The notes beneath the pieces are model-generated. The model was not told where the DNA came from. It saw only the letters and a list, made by a program, of their open reading frames with translations, and ran no database searches. From contig NC_081841.1 of assembly GCF_963259705.1 (NCBI RefSeq), forward strand, positions 29,167,358-29,231,357: a stretch of DNA of 64,000 bases, in the 5' to 3' direction. Made by a program: the position numbers and the translations under genes. Source of the DNA: Myotis daubentonii (Eukaryota; Chordata; Mammalia; Chiroptera; Vespertilionidae). Positions 35,004 to 50,264 of this stretch are shown in pieces. Position 1 is the first letter of the stretch; each line of letters opens with the position of its first letter.

Positions 35004-35458
35004 TGTTGGGAGCACATGAGACTTGGTTGGAAAGTTTGTAATGAGGACATTCTGAGAAAAGGGAAGTGTGTGGAAGGCCACCTGCCCTGTTTATCAGAAT
35101 TCCAACTTAGGGGAGTGCCAAAGGCAGTGCCCCTGATTATTCCTTGGCATTTCCAAACAAGTCTGTGCACATGCAGACCACCTGGTGTTTACTGGAATCC
35201 TTATGCTTAATCTTTTGGTTGTCCTTGCTTAAAGGACATTACAAACACATGTGTCCTCTTAATATTACTTACCCTGCTGATTATATCTAAAAGATAAACT
35301 ATCTCAAACTGCTGTGACAATAAAAGCTTAACAAGGCAGGCAATTGAGGCTGCCTGGTCCCTTTGGCCAGGCAGTCCCTTAGCCTCTCTTTCACAGCAAA
35401 CGTTGTGTCGGAGTAATCCACTCATCCGTCGCTCCGGGTCTGCTGGCCAGCCCCGGCA
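35004..35458 (+). mobile_element. Solo LTR, betaretrovirus-like (ERV2)
   Basis: 455 bp, starts TGTTGGGAGC and ends CAGCCCCGGCA. Flanks TTAACA (34998-35003) and TTAACC (35459-35464) fit a 6-bp target duplication with one mismatch. AATAAA at 35319-35324. The 3' part (GTGTCGGAGTAATCCACTC, ATCCGTCGCTCCGGG) resembles betaretroviral LTR ends. No gag, pol or env sequence is present. Confidence 0.75.
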
Positions 35459-35464
35459 TTAACC

Positions 35465-36927
35465 TATGAATAAGTGGGATTTATTCCCACTGGTATATGA
35501 TTAATTCATTTGAGAAAAATAATCAAAAGTGACTCTTCAATTCCTTTTCTGATAACATAATATACCTTATGGTAATAAAGGTCCAGGCTGTCCCTGCAAT
35601 TCTCCTGAGACTCTAAGACACCATCGCTAAAAGGCCTAGTCAGTACTTCTTAACAATTGTTAAAGCAGCAAGAGGCTTTCAAGGTTTTTTCCATCCTGCT
35701 TGAGTCAATATTCTTGTAACAAAGTACACATAATGCTCCGGGGCATTGTAACCCCAGTGGGAATTTTCTGGCTTCCCAAACTTCAGAATGGATTCCATTT
35801 GTGAACTACAGATACATTGTGAAAAAGTGACCTTACCACAGTCCCCACCTCTGTCGTCTTTTTCTCCCCATCCCACTTCCATTCCCTTTTACCCAAAAAA
35901 TAAGTGTGTGTCATCCACAGCCCAGAGGACTGTGAGGAAGTTGAGAGGAACCGCGAACCAGCAGAGCTAACGAATGAGAAAGAAGGACCATGTATCAAGG
36001 CGATTCTGGCGAGATCTCCATCAAAGGGGACAAGGTTAGGGGCTGTGCCTCTGCAAGTCTTCATCTTTCTGACTGGTGCTCCTAAGCAAATAAAGCTCTA
36101 TTGACACTTAATGTCTCTCCCAAGCTTCTCTTCCTCAGCCACCACTATCCACACATGTGTTTGCTACAATTTGTTCTGTTGAGATTTCCTCGAGGCTGCA
36201 ACCTTAGAGCTACAAGTGATTAATTCATTTAGCAAAAATTTTTTATGATGGTTTTGTTAGAGACTACAACAGTTTGCATAACATCATTTTATTCAAAGTC
36301 CTTTCCTTGTAACTTTGACGAGGGAAAAAAATGATTCCCGTTGGGACCATTGCCTTTGTGGACTCCACAAATTCTCCCCATGTGTGCATGGGTTTCTCTG
36401 GAACTCCAGTTTCACCCCACATCCCAGTGGCTATATTAATGTGCTACTTCAAAAAGAGTAAGACAAGTTTATAGCCTTTATAGGATACTCTAGCTAAAGA
36501 GTGCAGGACATGGATGGAAAGCAGCAGAGTGACACATTCAAAGAGGTGGACAAGAAGAACAAAAGCACTGCTTGGTGAATGAAAGATCAAAAAGAAAGAG
36601 GGAAAAGACCAGCATTTGATAGAGAGGTAGGTGGCTGTTACGATGAGAAGAGTGGAAATCAATAAAGATTTATTGAGAACAAAGAGAGCACACCACATTC
36701 TCAATATTTATGGATGCAACACCAAAGAAAATAATATTGTGATATTATTGTATATTGATGTCAAAACAGAAATACCAGAATGAATAATTATATTTTGTGT
36801 TTAACATTCATAAAACATAAAACATCAATAAAACTCAATATTTATATTAACTTTAATTTATAAATGCAAATATATTACAAAGTCTCAAGGAACAATGTAA
36901 AGATATAAAAGTAATATTATTATACTA
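35465..36927. other. Unique sequence with possible LTR-like part
   Basis: 35570-36110 has LTR-like traits (CT-rich segment, GCAAATAAAGCTCTATTGAC polyadenylation-like end), but no TG...CA limits or target duplication could be fixed. The overlapping 60-93-codon frames show no domain. Confidence 0.35.
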
Positions 36928-37359
36928 CTAGAGGCCTGGTGCATGAGATTCATGCACTTGGGGGGGGGGTGCAATCCCTCAGCCCAGCCTGCACCCTCTC
37001 ACAGTCTGGACCCCTTTGGGGAATGTCTGACTGCCAGCTTAGGCCCAGTCTCCCCAGGAGATTGGGCCTAAGCTGGCAGGCAGACATCCCTCTTGCAGTC
37101 CGGGGTTCTCACAGTCTGGGTTCCTCGTTCCTTACTGCTCAACTGTAGTGGAGGCAGGAGAGGCTCCTGCCACCGCCACTGCACTCGCCAGCCATGAGCT
37201 CAGTTTCTGGCTGAGCAGCACTCCCCCTGTGGGCACGCACTGACCACCAGGGGGCAGATCCTGCATTGAATGTCTGCCCCCTGGTGGTCAGTGTGTGTCA
37301 TAGCAACCAGTCATTCTGCCATTTGGTCAATTTGCATATTAGGCTTTTATTATATGGGA
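36928..37359 (-). mobile_element. Non-autonomous Helitron (HeliBatN type) with CTCF-like motif pair
   Basis: Minus-strand copy: the 3' end CTAG lies at 36928-36931 and the 5' end at 37359 (inverted TC, TATAATAAAAGCC). The subterminal hairpin GTGCATGAATCTCATGCAC is visible. The long inverted repeat at 37016-37089 (GCTTAGGCCCAGTCTCC / GATTGGGCCTAAGC) is intact. Two full CTCF-core matches in opposite orientations lie at 37244-37257 and 37274-37287. Confidence 0.9.
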
Positions 37360-39384
37360 TATAAACTTTTAGCAAACACTCAACAGGTTGCTTCTTTTGC
37401 CTCCAGTCAACGCCCTCAGAGTGGTCACACTGATGTTGCTGGTCAGGTCCAGCTTCAGCCACATCCAAGCCCTACTGAGCCTCCATGGTGGAACCAGTTC
37501 AGGTCCACTACCTCTGACTGTGAGCTGTGACAGTTTATATTTCACAGCCATCAACCTGGAAAGGGGAGGGTAACTACATTCTCCATCTTATTCTTGATGG
37601 GATTTCTCCTACATCAGGGGATTTTTCTCCCCAAGTCTGCGATCCCCCTTTATTGAATGAGTGAAAGGGAGCAGAACCATGACAGAGAAGGTGGTAGTAG
37701 TAGGAACTGAATAGTAATAGCAATTAGGAGGGTATATGGAGAGTTGTTTTGGGAACAGAGTTGATGATATTCAGGAAGGGGAAAAGGTATAGGGACATGA
37801 ATCTGAAGCAGGAAGGATGAATAAGGCTGTTGCCAGATGGCTGAATGTCTGGAAGAAACTGCAGGCACACACATACACACACACACACACAGATGCATAT
37901 TGATATTTTGATACTTAAAAATGGTAGGTTATACCAGAATATTAAAAGGAAATAGTTCAATCACTAACTGCAATGCATTGAGGCAGAAAACTAGAAAATG
38001 CCAATGTTTATTTGTAGCTTTAGATTTTAAGGAAACATATGAGAATGTAATATCTGATGGTCTTGAGACTCGGGAAGACTTAAGGCTGTAAGCTAGTGTG
38101 CATCTGACAACTTTTCTTCCAATCAAAGGAAGCTTTAAAAACAGTGAATTGTTGCCTGTGATAATGATTTAAAAAACAATTTCTCTACAACAAAATAAAA
38201 AGATGAGGGGGAGAGGGAGAGAGAGAGAGATTATACAGGAGCAGGAGCACATAGTTAATTGCCATTCAGATTCCTGAGCAAACCTGTAAATAGTACCATT
38301 CTCACAGGAATTAAATTCGTTGCACTGTGGGTAACTTTAGAATTCAAAGGTGCCACAGTTCCTCGCTCTGTGTTGATGGAACTGAGCGGCATTAACCTTT
38401 TCACTTGCACTAACAAAGACAAGTGAAGACAAGATGTGCTATGACTCCTGCACATCTATATTTTGGTTTTTGCCCGGAGCCCTCTACAATTACCCTGCAC
38501 TTCAGACCTAATTTCTCTACATGTTTACCTACATTGTTTTTGCGCTACACCTGCAACACCAAAAATCTCATTAACTTTTTTTCCTTTTTGTTTTTTCCCC
38601 CAAAAGGAGGATTTATAAGAACATAGAAGAAATAATTATTCAGTGATAGAAAATTGAGTAAATCTTTGTAGCTTTTGCAAATTGTTGTCCCTCATCCAAA
38701 GTAAATGTTTTATTTTTCTTTACCCCATTCAGTATTACAAATAACACTCTACTGCTTCAATCAGAAACTCTTTTGTTCTCCAATTAATCAGACTGCCTAT
38801 TTTTATGTGGCGATAAGAAGGAAAGAAAATCAAATTGAAATTTAGAGCTTGATGAAGTTATTTTTAACAAAATAAATATTATTACTTACGTGTTTATTTC
38901 ATTTCTTTTTTAAATTAAAAATATATGTATAAATGTACACAAAATAAATTATATATATGCATACATAATAAACTTACACTTTGTTTTATGAGCATAAAAT
39001 ATCAAACAAGAATTTTGCATCAAGAATAAGCTACTTTAGATATAGAAATACATGCCTGTCTTTTTACAGGTCACAAATAATTTGATCACTGTAGAGGGAT
39101 AGAACATTGTGTTTTAAGGCAATCTATAGAATGGGATTCTCTTGACTACAATGAGAAAAGATTAGTTAGCTAAATAAGTACAGGAGGAATAATCTTGTTT
39201 GGCTTTGGTTATATTTTCCCTTAACCATAGGAAGTTTGATAGCAGCCAAAAATATGCTTCTATAAAAGCCAGATAAAAATTAGCATTAATGAACCTCCAA
39301 GCTTCAGTAGAAAGAGTTGAATAATCATGTTTAGTTGTCCTATGCTAGTGCACACAGGGAAAGACAGCTGGTGTAATGAGGAGT
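37360..39384. other. Unique sequence, short CA and GA repeats
   Basis: CA repeat at about 37866-37892 and GA-rich run at 38205-38230. The segment 38255-38430 is mixed-composition and repeat-free. No gene supported. Confidence 0.45.
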
Positions 39385-39398
39385 CTGATAACTTCTTT

Positions 39399-39614
39399 TT
39401 TAAAAAATATGTTTTTATTGATTTCAGAGAGGAAGGGAAAGAGAGAGATATAGAAACATCAACGATGAGAGAGAATCATTGATTGGCTGCCTCCTGCACG
39501 CCCCCTACTATGGATTGAGCCCGAAACCCGGGCATGTGCCCTTGACCGGAATCGAACCCGAGACCCTTCAGTCCACAGGCCAATGCTCTATCCACTGAGC
39601 CAAATGGGCGAGGG
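39399..39614 (-). mobile_element. Ves SINE
   Basis: Full-length minus-strand copy: TTTTTATTGATTTCAGAGAG, ACATCAACGATGAGAGAG, CTGCCTCCTGCACGCCCCC, GACCGGAATCGAACCC, CCACTGAGCCAAATGGGC. A perfect 14-bp duplication CTGATAACTTCTTT lies at 39385-39398 and 39615-39628. Confidence 0.95.
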
Positions 39615-40130
39615 CTGATAACTTCTTTATATGTTATGTGGTGGATTTATAAGAATGGGAGAGCTTCTCTAGAAGGAGAAAGAATCTAGTAGAGGCCATG
39701 TACTCTGTTTTCGAATAATTAAAGAATTTTCATGTGGGGATGGGGCAAATAAAATAAGGACCAATGAGACATGTATAAGCTTAATAAATGAAAGAACTGA
39801 TTAAGAATAGATAGGAAAGACATAATGTAGTATCATGAAATAGAGAATTAAAATCTGGATGGCTATCTATCAGAGGTGTTTTCGCAATGATTTTCTGTGT
39901 GGACATTTTAATGGATGTGACCTCTAGGATCACTTCTATCTCTAAATCTTATGGTTTGCTCTCTGTTGACTATTATTCTAGTCATGAGAATACTTCTAAA
40001 TTGCAGAGTATTTTCCAAGCCATGTTTTTCAGAACACTAATTCTGGTGGATGTTAATAAATACTTTGTGAAGAAATAAAAAGGCCCTGGTCAAGTTAGTT
40101 TTGGGAACACTATTTACCATGCCCACTTTT

Positions 40131-40346
40131 TAAAAATATATTTTATTGATTTTTTACAGAGAGGAAGGGAGAGGGATAGAGAGTTAGAAACATCGATGAA
40201 AGAGAAACATTGATCAGCTGCCTTCTGTACACCCCCTACTGAGGGTATACCCGCAACGAAGGTACATGCCCTTGACCGGAATCGAACCTGTTACCCTTCA
40301 ATCTGCAGGCCAACGTTCTATCCACTGAGCCAAACTGGTCAGGGCA
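40131..40346 (-). mobile_element. Ves SINE
   Basis: Full-length minus-strand copy: TATTTTATTGATTTTTTACA, GAGAGGAAGGGAGAGG, ACATCGATGAAAGAG, GACCGGAATCGAACC, CCACTGAGCCAAACTGG. The 16-bp duplication TACCATGCCCACTTTT (40115-40130) recurs at 40347-40362 with one change. Confidence 0.95.
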
Positions 40347-40362
40347 TACCATACCCACTTTT

Positions 40363-42389
40363 TTGAGATAGAAAATGAAATGCACAGTTGCATTTTTTTT
40401 TTTGCACATTTGCAAAAGTCCTGAACAGCCTTCCATTAAAAACCCCCTTTAACTTGGAATAACTCAATATTTTTTTTAACGTAATTGAATATAGAGCGCT
40501 TTTATGGTACAACTAATTGCAACCTGAAGGAATAGTGTTCTTTGGAATATTAGTTTTGGAAACAGCAATTAAATACAAAAAAAATAAAAGAAACCTTAAA
40601 TTGATGCATAATGCATTTTGGACACATTTACAAATGTTTAATATACAAAGGAGAAATAGTGCATATAGAGAGATTATTTTCCCAAAAAGTTATTACGAAG
40701 TTCTCAAAACAACTACCTTTAATACAAGCCAATCATATATTTTAAATATTTTGTACACATTTTAAAATATTGTCTATATTCTTCAATTAAATATTCAACT
40801 CATGAACCTAATTTGGAGAATTGCTACTTTATTCTGTTGGTTGATTTTTATCTCTACAAATCATCTTTATTACATTTGTAAGAATTATTTACCTTTATAC
40901 TTGTATTACTTTTCCTGTATTGTAAACTCATCTCTATGAAAGATTAAAGAGAAAAAGTATAATTTTTAAAATAATTCTGTCAGCACTGTCATAAAGATGA
41001 AAATGGTGACACTATTGACACTAAATTGTTGTCTGGGAGACAGTGCCCCCATGTGATAGCTCAAAATTCCCACTCATTAAAATTGGTGTATAAATTGTGG
41101 TTTAGAGCTGTCAGTGCACAATACAGAATTTTTAAATATATTAAAGTTCACTAGTATAGAATTAGAATCACATTTTATTAATTTAATTGTGAACATATAA
41201 ATTCAAAGCTGAACATGTCAGTCTCAAATGATGTATATTAAATAATTTAGTGTTTCACTTATAATTTTATTATTTTCATTTCTGGTCTGCCCTTCTCTGG
41301 ATCAGTTATCAGAGCTTATAAATATGTTCAAGTCATTTCATCTTAAACATAAATAAATAAATGAAAATAAAGTCCTTTCATATTTCTCCAGTAAATCTAC
41401 AGATACTCGTTTTCATCATTTTTTTTAACTCCTAAGGGAATTCTTAACATTTATCAACCTTCGAAAAATAAAAGTATTGTTTCTATTAAACCAATCACAT
41501 TTTCTATGTGCTATAATTCAAGAACTTGTGTTGAATTTTAATTATTTTTATCCACTTGCCTGCTTTATTATTTGAATGCAAACACCACTCATAAAAAGGA
41601 TGATTTTTAAATGTGTTTCTTGTATCTCCCATTTCTAGCACAAAGTAATGCTTATTGAATGAATGAATGTATGATTGAAAAAAGAGCCATATCTCCAATG
41701 AATGCCCAGTACCTAGATTAGTCCCTGATACATTATTGGGTGTTCGTGTCTTTTAATTAAGTTTCTCAAAGTCAGGTTTCATCTATGATTCATTTTTTTA
41801 TACCATACTATCATCCCTATAATTCTGTTGTACATTTAATAGACATTCAATGCTATTTTTGTAAGAATAAAAATAATATTATAATCTATCTGGTACTTGC
41901 ACTCTTCATTACCTACTCATATTGAGACCCTGAAAACTTTTTTCTTTCACACCTTATTACAAAACATTCCATTTCAAAAGTCACAATAATCTCCAAGTTC
42001 TCAAAACCATTGCTATGCAGCATATAACAACTAACTATTCATGGCTTTCATGGAAACATGCCTTTCTGGTTCTTCTAACTTTCTGATCACACTATCTTTG
42101 TAGCTAGTCTTTCTTATTCTTGGGGTTTATTCATTTGTCTTGCTTTCTATATATCTTTAGAAATTTTATCCAACTCTAGATTTAAATGATAATTCTCTTT
42201 TTGCTACCCTCCCACATTTTCGTCTCACAGGAGCTGCTACCCATTTGTCTACGGTAAAGTATAAGCTCTGAACTCAAAATGTTCAAAAGCAAAATGTCAA
42301 TATGTCTCCAGTATATTCTTCTGTTACGCTTCCTTGATTAGTATAATCAGTAAAACATTCTTAAATCACTGTGATTCTTAGGCCTTTTC
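40363..42389. other. AT-rich intergenic sequence
   Basis: No gene recognised. 41620-41740 may be an L2 tail (AGCACAAAGTAATGCTTATT, GAATGAATGAATG). Confidence 0.45.
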
Positions 42390-43865
42390 ATTATTTATTA
42401 ATCCACCTAGTATTTCTTGAGTGCCTTCTATGTTCTAGGCACTGTTCTAGGTAAACAAAACAAGTCCTTGTCCTGGTGGAGCTATATGCTAATGGGGGAG
42501 ACATGCAATGAACATATAAAGAAATAAACATAATAAATGAGATAAGGGCAAGTCCTATGGAGAAAAATTTACCAACTTCAGGGGGATAGGAAGTGATAAT
42601 AGAGATTGACGATGTATTTGGCATAGTCAGGGAAGATATCTTGTGAGGTGATAGTTTAGCAGATATCTGAATGAATAAGAGAGGGAAGAATGTGGATATG
42701 AGGACATCTAGGGAAAGTTGTCTAGACAGAGGGAAGGGCAAGTACAAAGTCCTCCCTCAAATAAAACAAAAAACACCGCCCCCAATTTTGATATGTAATA
42801 AATTAGCAACGAGGCAAAGTGGGAAAAGAAGTAAAAGATGAAATTTAAGAAGTAGCAGTGATATAAGATATGTAGGTATTTGGAGGCCAGTGTGAAGACT
42901 TTGGATTTTATTCTGATTGAAATGGGAATCCATCAATGGTGTTTTTGAGTTTTTGGGTTTTTTTTTTCCTCTTAATCCTTACTTGAGGATATGTTTATTG
43001 ATTTGAGAAAAAGGGGAAGCGGGAGGTTGCGGAGGGGAGAGAGAACATGGATGTAAGAATTTATGTGAGAGAGAAATACTGATTGGTTGTCTTCCATATG
43101 CTCCCCAACCAGGGATCAAACCCTCGACCTAGGTGTGTGCTCTGACTGAGAATTGAACCTGCAACCTCTTGGCATTCCAGTCAGCGCTCCAACCAAATGA
43201 GCCACACATCCAGGGCTGGTTATTTTGTTTGTTTGTTTGTTTTTGTTAGTTTGTCTTTTACTGAAAGCAGTGAATCTTTGATGACATTATTCTTGGCACC
43301 ATGAGGCATATTCTGGCCACAAGCCTTTTCACTACTATTGTTCCTATTCATAGGGCCAGTCGATGACTTTGAGCAGAGTTTTGATATGATGGGGCTCTAG
43401 TTTTTGGATTGAGAGTGAGAGTAAGCAGTGGGAAGATAAAATTAGAAGTTGTTTAGCAGTTACGGTGATAATCGAGGAATGATCAGATAGTGGTTCAAAT
43501 GAGGGAGGTGGTGGTGGAGATGGTGAGGAGTGATCATCTTTTGAGCTTCAATGGAATACAGAGCCAAAAGGATTTCTCTATCAAATCTGATGCGCAGCAT
43601 GAGAGAAAGAGTAAAGTTGAGACTGGCTCATATTAGTCTTCAACAACCAGAGAATGCAGTTAACACTTACCGAAGGTACCTGTAGGAACAGCAGGCTTGG
43701 TGGCAGCCATGTGCAGTGTGAGATGACTGCTAAGTATCTATTGGATATTCAGGGTAGTCAGTTGGATACTGGAGCCTATAGTTTAGTTCAGCACAAGGTT
43801 ATACAGTTGGGAGATGATTTTAAAAGCGTGAGGCTGATTGATATCTGCTTTCTCTTCTACTAGCT
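42390..43865. repeat. Old interspersed repeat, interrupted by a SINE
   Basis: 42390-42958 and 43230-43865 carry wording of widespread old mammalian repeats (TGAGTGCCTTCTATGTTCTAGG, AAGACTTTGGATTTTATTCTG, TATTGGATATTCAGGGTAGTC). The family is the same as at 13.4-14.8 kb. The 118-codon minus-strand frame at 42391-42747 is incidental. Confidence 0.4.
42985..43217 (-). mobile_element. Diverged Ves-like SINE
   Basis: Minus-strand order TGTTTATTGATTTGAGAAAA, GAGAGAACATGGATG, GAGAGAAATACTGATTGG, CCAACCAGGGATCAAACC, GAATTGAACCTGCAACC, AATGAGCCACACATCCAGGG. Older subfamily; no clear target duplication. Confidence 0.75.
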
Positions 43866-43869
43866 CAAT

Positions 43870-44610
43870 CTTGCTTCTGTAAAATCTCTTTTATCTGTTT
43901 TCATTTATGTATTCCTCATTTCAGCTGCCATTATCCTAGTCTAAGATCTTGTGATCTCTTCTGAACAATTCAAAAACTTGAACTAGTCTTTTTTCTCTGG
44001 TATCTTTCCATCTCCTATCTATCTTACCTATCTTATATTTTGTTGTTAATCTTCCTAAAGCATAGCTACTATGTCTCTCTTTTGCACAAAATCTTCACTG
44101 ATTCCAATTTTTAAGATAACATCCTACCATCTTAATATTCTATAATTTATAACAAGCTGTATTATTTCCTATTTTCCTCCACATGCTATGTGCTATATCC
44201 AAGCTAATTCATTCATTGATTTGTGATCTGAGATGAGAATATGTCCTCAAGTAGCTTATTTCTACATGTACAAATTATACAGGTACAATATATTTTTCCT
44301 CAAACATCCTCTAGAAAATTTTTTTCCTCATCTAACACTGAAAGAAATTTCTCCTTCATATAACCGTCACTGTATATTAATTTTGGCAATATAAATTGTC
44401 TACCTTGTGTAATTCTTATTTGTGCATGTATGTGTTTGCACACCTGTGTGTTTCATCTATTCTAGTATATAGTATACTTCTTTATCTATTTATACTTTAC
44501 GTTGCTTTAAGGTGGCACTAATTTGTCAAATAAGCTTCAAAGACGCTAGCATCATATTGTGCATATAATGGGCATTCCATAAATATTTTTAAATAAATGG
44601 TTCCATGTTT
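43870..44610 (+). repeat. L2 LINE fragment
   Basis: Plus-strand L2-like order: AAGATAACATCCTACCATC, CCTCCACATGCTATGTGC, TTGCTTTAAGGTGGCACTA, ATTGTGCATATAATGGGCATTC, ATAAATATTTTTAAATAAATG. Diverged. Confidence 0.5.
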
Positions 44611-45009
44611 TGATTTGATTGTGAAAGACTTTCTAGAGAAAAGGAGCTCGAAGAAGGGTTCTTAAAAAAAAAAAACAACCCAAAACAAAAACAATGCAAG
44701 AAACCAAAAACATAAAATAGTGGGAAAAAGGATGTCAGCCATGCTCAGTGGAAGGAGATATGTATTTCAATGAATACATATATAACCTGTGGACAGTATT
44801 AAATACGTTTGCTTAAACTGTATAGAGAGACAAGTCAAGGAGTCTGATAATTCTGGTTAGTGGCACAGGATTGAGTTGCTGAAAGGGTCAAAGGATAGGT
44901 CAAAAGAGCTGGATTTCATAAGAGTAATATAGGTTCTTCATAAATGCTGAATAATGGAATGGCCTGGTGAAAGTAGAAATAGAGGAAAATTACATTTTTT
45001 AATGTTCTG
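44611..45009. other. Unique AT-rich sequence
   Basis: Nothing recognised except short A runs near 44665-44695. Confidence 0.5.
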
Positions 45010-45184
45010 TGTCTTTTTTTATTAAATATATTTTATTGATTTTAAAGAGGAAGAGAGGGAGAGAGATAGAAACATCAATGACGAGAGAGAACCACTGATT
45101 GGCTGCCTCCCGCATGCCCCTGACTGGTGATCGAGCCCACAACCTGGGCATGTGCCCTTGACTGGAATCAAACCAGCCAGGGCT
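45010..45184 (-). mobile_element. Ves SINE, head shortened
   Basis: TATTTTATTGATTTTAAAGA, ACATCAATGACGAGAG, CTGCCTCCCGCATGCCCC, GACTGGAATCAAACC, then directly CAGCCAGGGC. About 40 bp between the B box and the head are missing. Confidence 0.88.
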
Positions 45185-45336
45185 ACATGTTTTAATATTA
45201 CATTTATTATGATTACCACTCAAGACCTAAAAATAAAATAGATTGCCTTATTTTATGCTTAAATTATTACCACCCACTATATTCTACTAGGCATAGTTAA
45301 ATTTACTATACTTGCAATACATATTATTCTTATATA

Positions 45337-45392
45337 TACATATATATATATATATAATGAATATATACAAATACAATATGCATATATATAAA

Positions 45393-45441
<49 letters not shown>
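45337..45441. repeat. (TA)n microsatellite
   Basis: Two TA blocks (45337-45356 and 45394-45441) separated by ATACAAATACAATATGCA-type sequence; self-complementary and probably unstable. Confidence 0.92.
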
Positions 45442-45445
<4 letters not shown>

Positions 45446-46117
45446 CATAAAGACCCAAATATTTTACATTTTTTATTATTTTTCCTGCTACTAAAGTACG
45501 GTTATCAACCAGAAGAAAGAGAACAGCTGGTTTGTAGAACAGAGCATCTTGATAAAGAAAGAAGTGGTAAAAAACCTCTATGGAAATCAAATCCTTGTGG
45601 GAGATATAGGCCCAAGTAAGGACATTGTAGGAAAATGGATTTTCTGTTGCTGGATTCCTTTTCCCAGAAGCAGCCAGCTGAGGAACAGCATGCCTCCAAA
45701 AGACTCAAAGTACATATTTTAAGGGTACAGGGAGACATGAGGATATAGGAGACTTAGCTTCTTTCAACATTTGAATTGAATCTAAGACTCTGAACATTTT
45801 TTAATACTTGTCATCTCCCTCCCTCACAGGGTCATAGGCAGGATTAATGAGGTAATGTTTTAAAAGCAATTGAATTCATTGACAGAAAAAGGAAAAATGT
45901 GGATCAGTGTTTTTGTTATAGTAAACTATGTAAGATTTAGCATGGAAAATGTTGTGCAAATTAACCCATTTTGATGATAATTGATTTAGTAGGCCTTGAT
46001 TTCTTTTTGGTGGAGCTATATGTTGGTGTTAATCCTCAAAAGGAATAGCTTGCAGTTATTTTCCCTATATCCTGAAACAGAATTCACAATCCACTATAAT
46101 AATTTTAAGTTAAGACA

Positions 46118-48720
<2,603 letters not shown>

Positions 48721-48925
48721 CTTTGGTTATCCCTATAAATGCATTAAGTAGTGTTTAACCCAAATACATTATCTATCTTTTAACACTGTGTTAAAAGCCT
48801 ACTATATATCTAGCATCCATACATTGCAAACCTGGCTTTTTATTCCTTCAACATGTAGTTTCAGTATTGGTCTTGGGTGTGTCTTACATGCTACTTGATG
48901 CCAGTTGTTGCTGCAATCCATGATT
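48721..48925 (+). repeat. Direct duplication, copy 1 (205 bp)
   Basis: Matches 50060-50264 over 205 bp with no gaps and 9 differences by eye (about 95.6% identity). It does not resemble any transposon I know: no inverted ends, no A tail, no coding potential. Copy 1 is followed at once by a different repeat. Confidence 0.9.
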
Positions 48926-48954
48926 AGCTAGGGATCTCCACAGAAACAGGCCTA

Positions 48955-49050
<96 letters not shown>

Positions 49051-49392
49051 AGAAAAAGAGCGAGGGATTTTAAGGAATTGAAGGGAGTGGCTCTCGCTTG
49101 TGACAGGTGGCACGTCCAAAATCTGCTGAGAGGGCTCTGCTTGCAGACTCAGGGGAGAGTTGATGTTGCAGAGGCAGAATTCCTCCGTTTTTTAGGGAGT
49201 CATTCTTTTTCCTCTTAAAACCTCCAACTGATTGCCCCATCCAAATTATGGAAGGGAATCTACTTTATTCAAAGTCTACTGATTAAAATGTAATCTCATC
49301 TAAAAAATATCTTTACACCAATATTGAGACCAGTGTTTAGACAAATATCTGGACACCGTGGCCTAGCCAAGGTGACACGTAGAATTAAACCT
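48926..49392 (+). repeat. Old interspersed repeat with expanded (TG)n(AG)n
   Basis: The order AGCTAGGGATCTCCACAGAA, dinucleotide run, GGGATTTTAAGGAATTG, ATCTACTTTATTCAAAGTC and GTGACACGTAGAATTAA fits a common old mammalian repeat whose name I cannot give with confidence. The (TG)n(AG)n tract (about 48957-49046) is an expansion inside it. Confidence 0.55.
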
Positions 49393-50059
49393 AAGAACCC
49401 TCCCCATAAAAGAAAATTGCCCAGAGAAATTCTCTCTGACACCCCTTTAGGATATTAGCATATTAGGAGAGACTTCATTCTGAATCCCGACTTTCTGTGA
49501 AAAATTCACTAGTATTTTTCTGTTTCTATTTCTTTACCATTAAATTGTATAAAAATATGTCCTTTTAGAAATGTTATAGAGATAATATACATATTCAATG
49601 CGTGGCATTTAAAAATATTTAATCCCCACTAAGACTACCTTTGCACTCATTTCTTCCTTCACATTTCAACCACAATAATGTACCAAAATATCTTGGACAA
49701 CAGAATAAAATAATTCATTCAAGCACATTTGTTCATATAGTCTCCTTCCAACACCACAGAAATTATCACTAAAACATTCTGAAGGACATAAAGTATTTAT
49801 TAAGAATAACTTACTTTGCATTCAAGCTCTGTTACAGAAAAGAGCTAGGCAAAGGTGTTTTTCCAAGACAAATGTATAAACTATACTATTTTGCAAAACA
49901 TTCTCCCTTCTCTGTAGTCTATTACTAAGTAAATATTTTATGAAGTGATTAAATTTGTCGTATGTTCTGAATTTGCTTGAAAAAATCATATTTTCTTTCA
50001 AAACAGTACAACATACCACATTTGTACAGTAACAAGTTGTCAATGATATTTAGATAACA
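49393..50059. other. AT-rich intergenic sequence
   Basis: No recognised feature; a 73-codon minus-strand frame without domain. Confidence 0.5.
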
Positions 50060-50264
50060 CTTTGGTTATCCCTGTAAATGCATTAAGTAGTGTTTAACCC
50101 AAATAAATTTTCTGTCTTTTAACACTGTGTTAAAAGCCTACTATATATCTATCATCCATACATTGCAAACCTGGCTTTTTATTCCTTCAACATGGAGTTT
50201 CAGTATTGGTCTTGGGTGTGTTTTACATGCCACTTGATGTCAGTTGTTGCTGCAATCCATGATT
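50060..50264 (+). repeat. Direct duplication, copy 2 (205 bp)
   Basis: Second copy of the segment at 48721-48925, same orientation, starts 1339 bp apart. The shared start is CTTTGGTTATCCCT and the shared end GCTGCAATCCATGATT. Confidence 0.9.
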
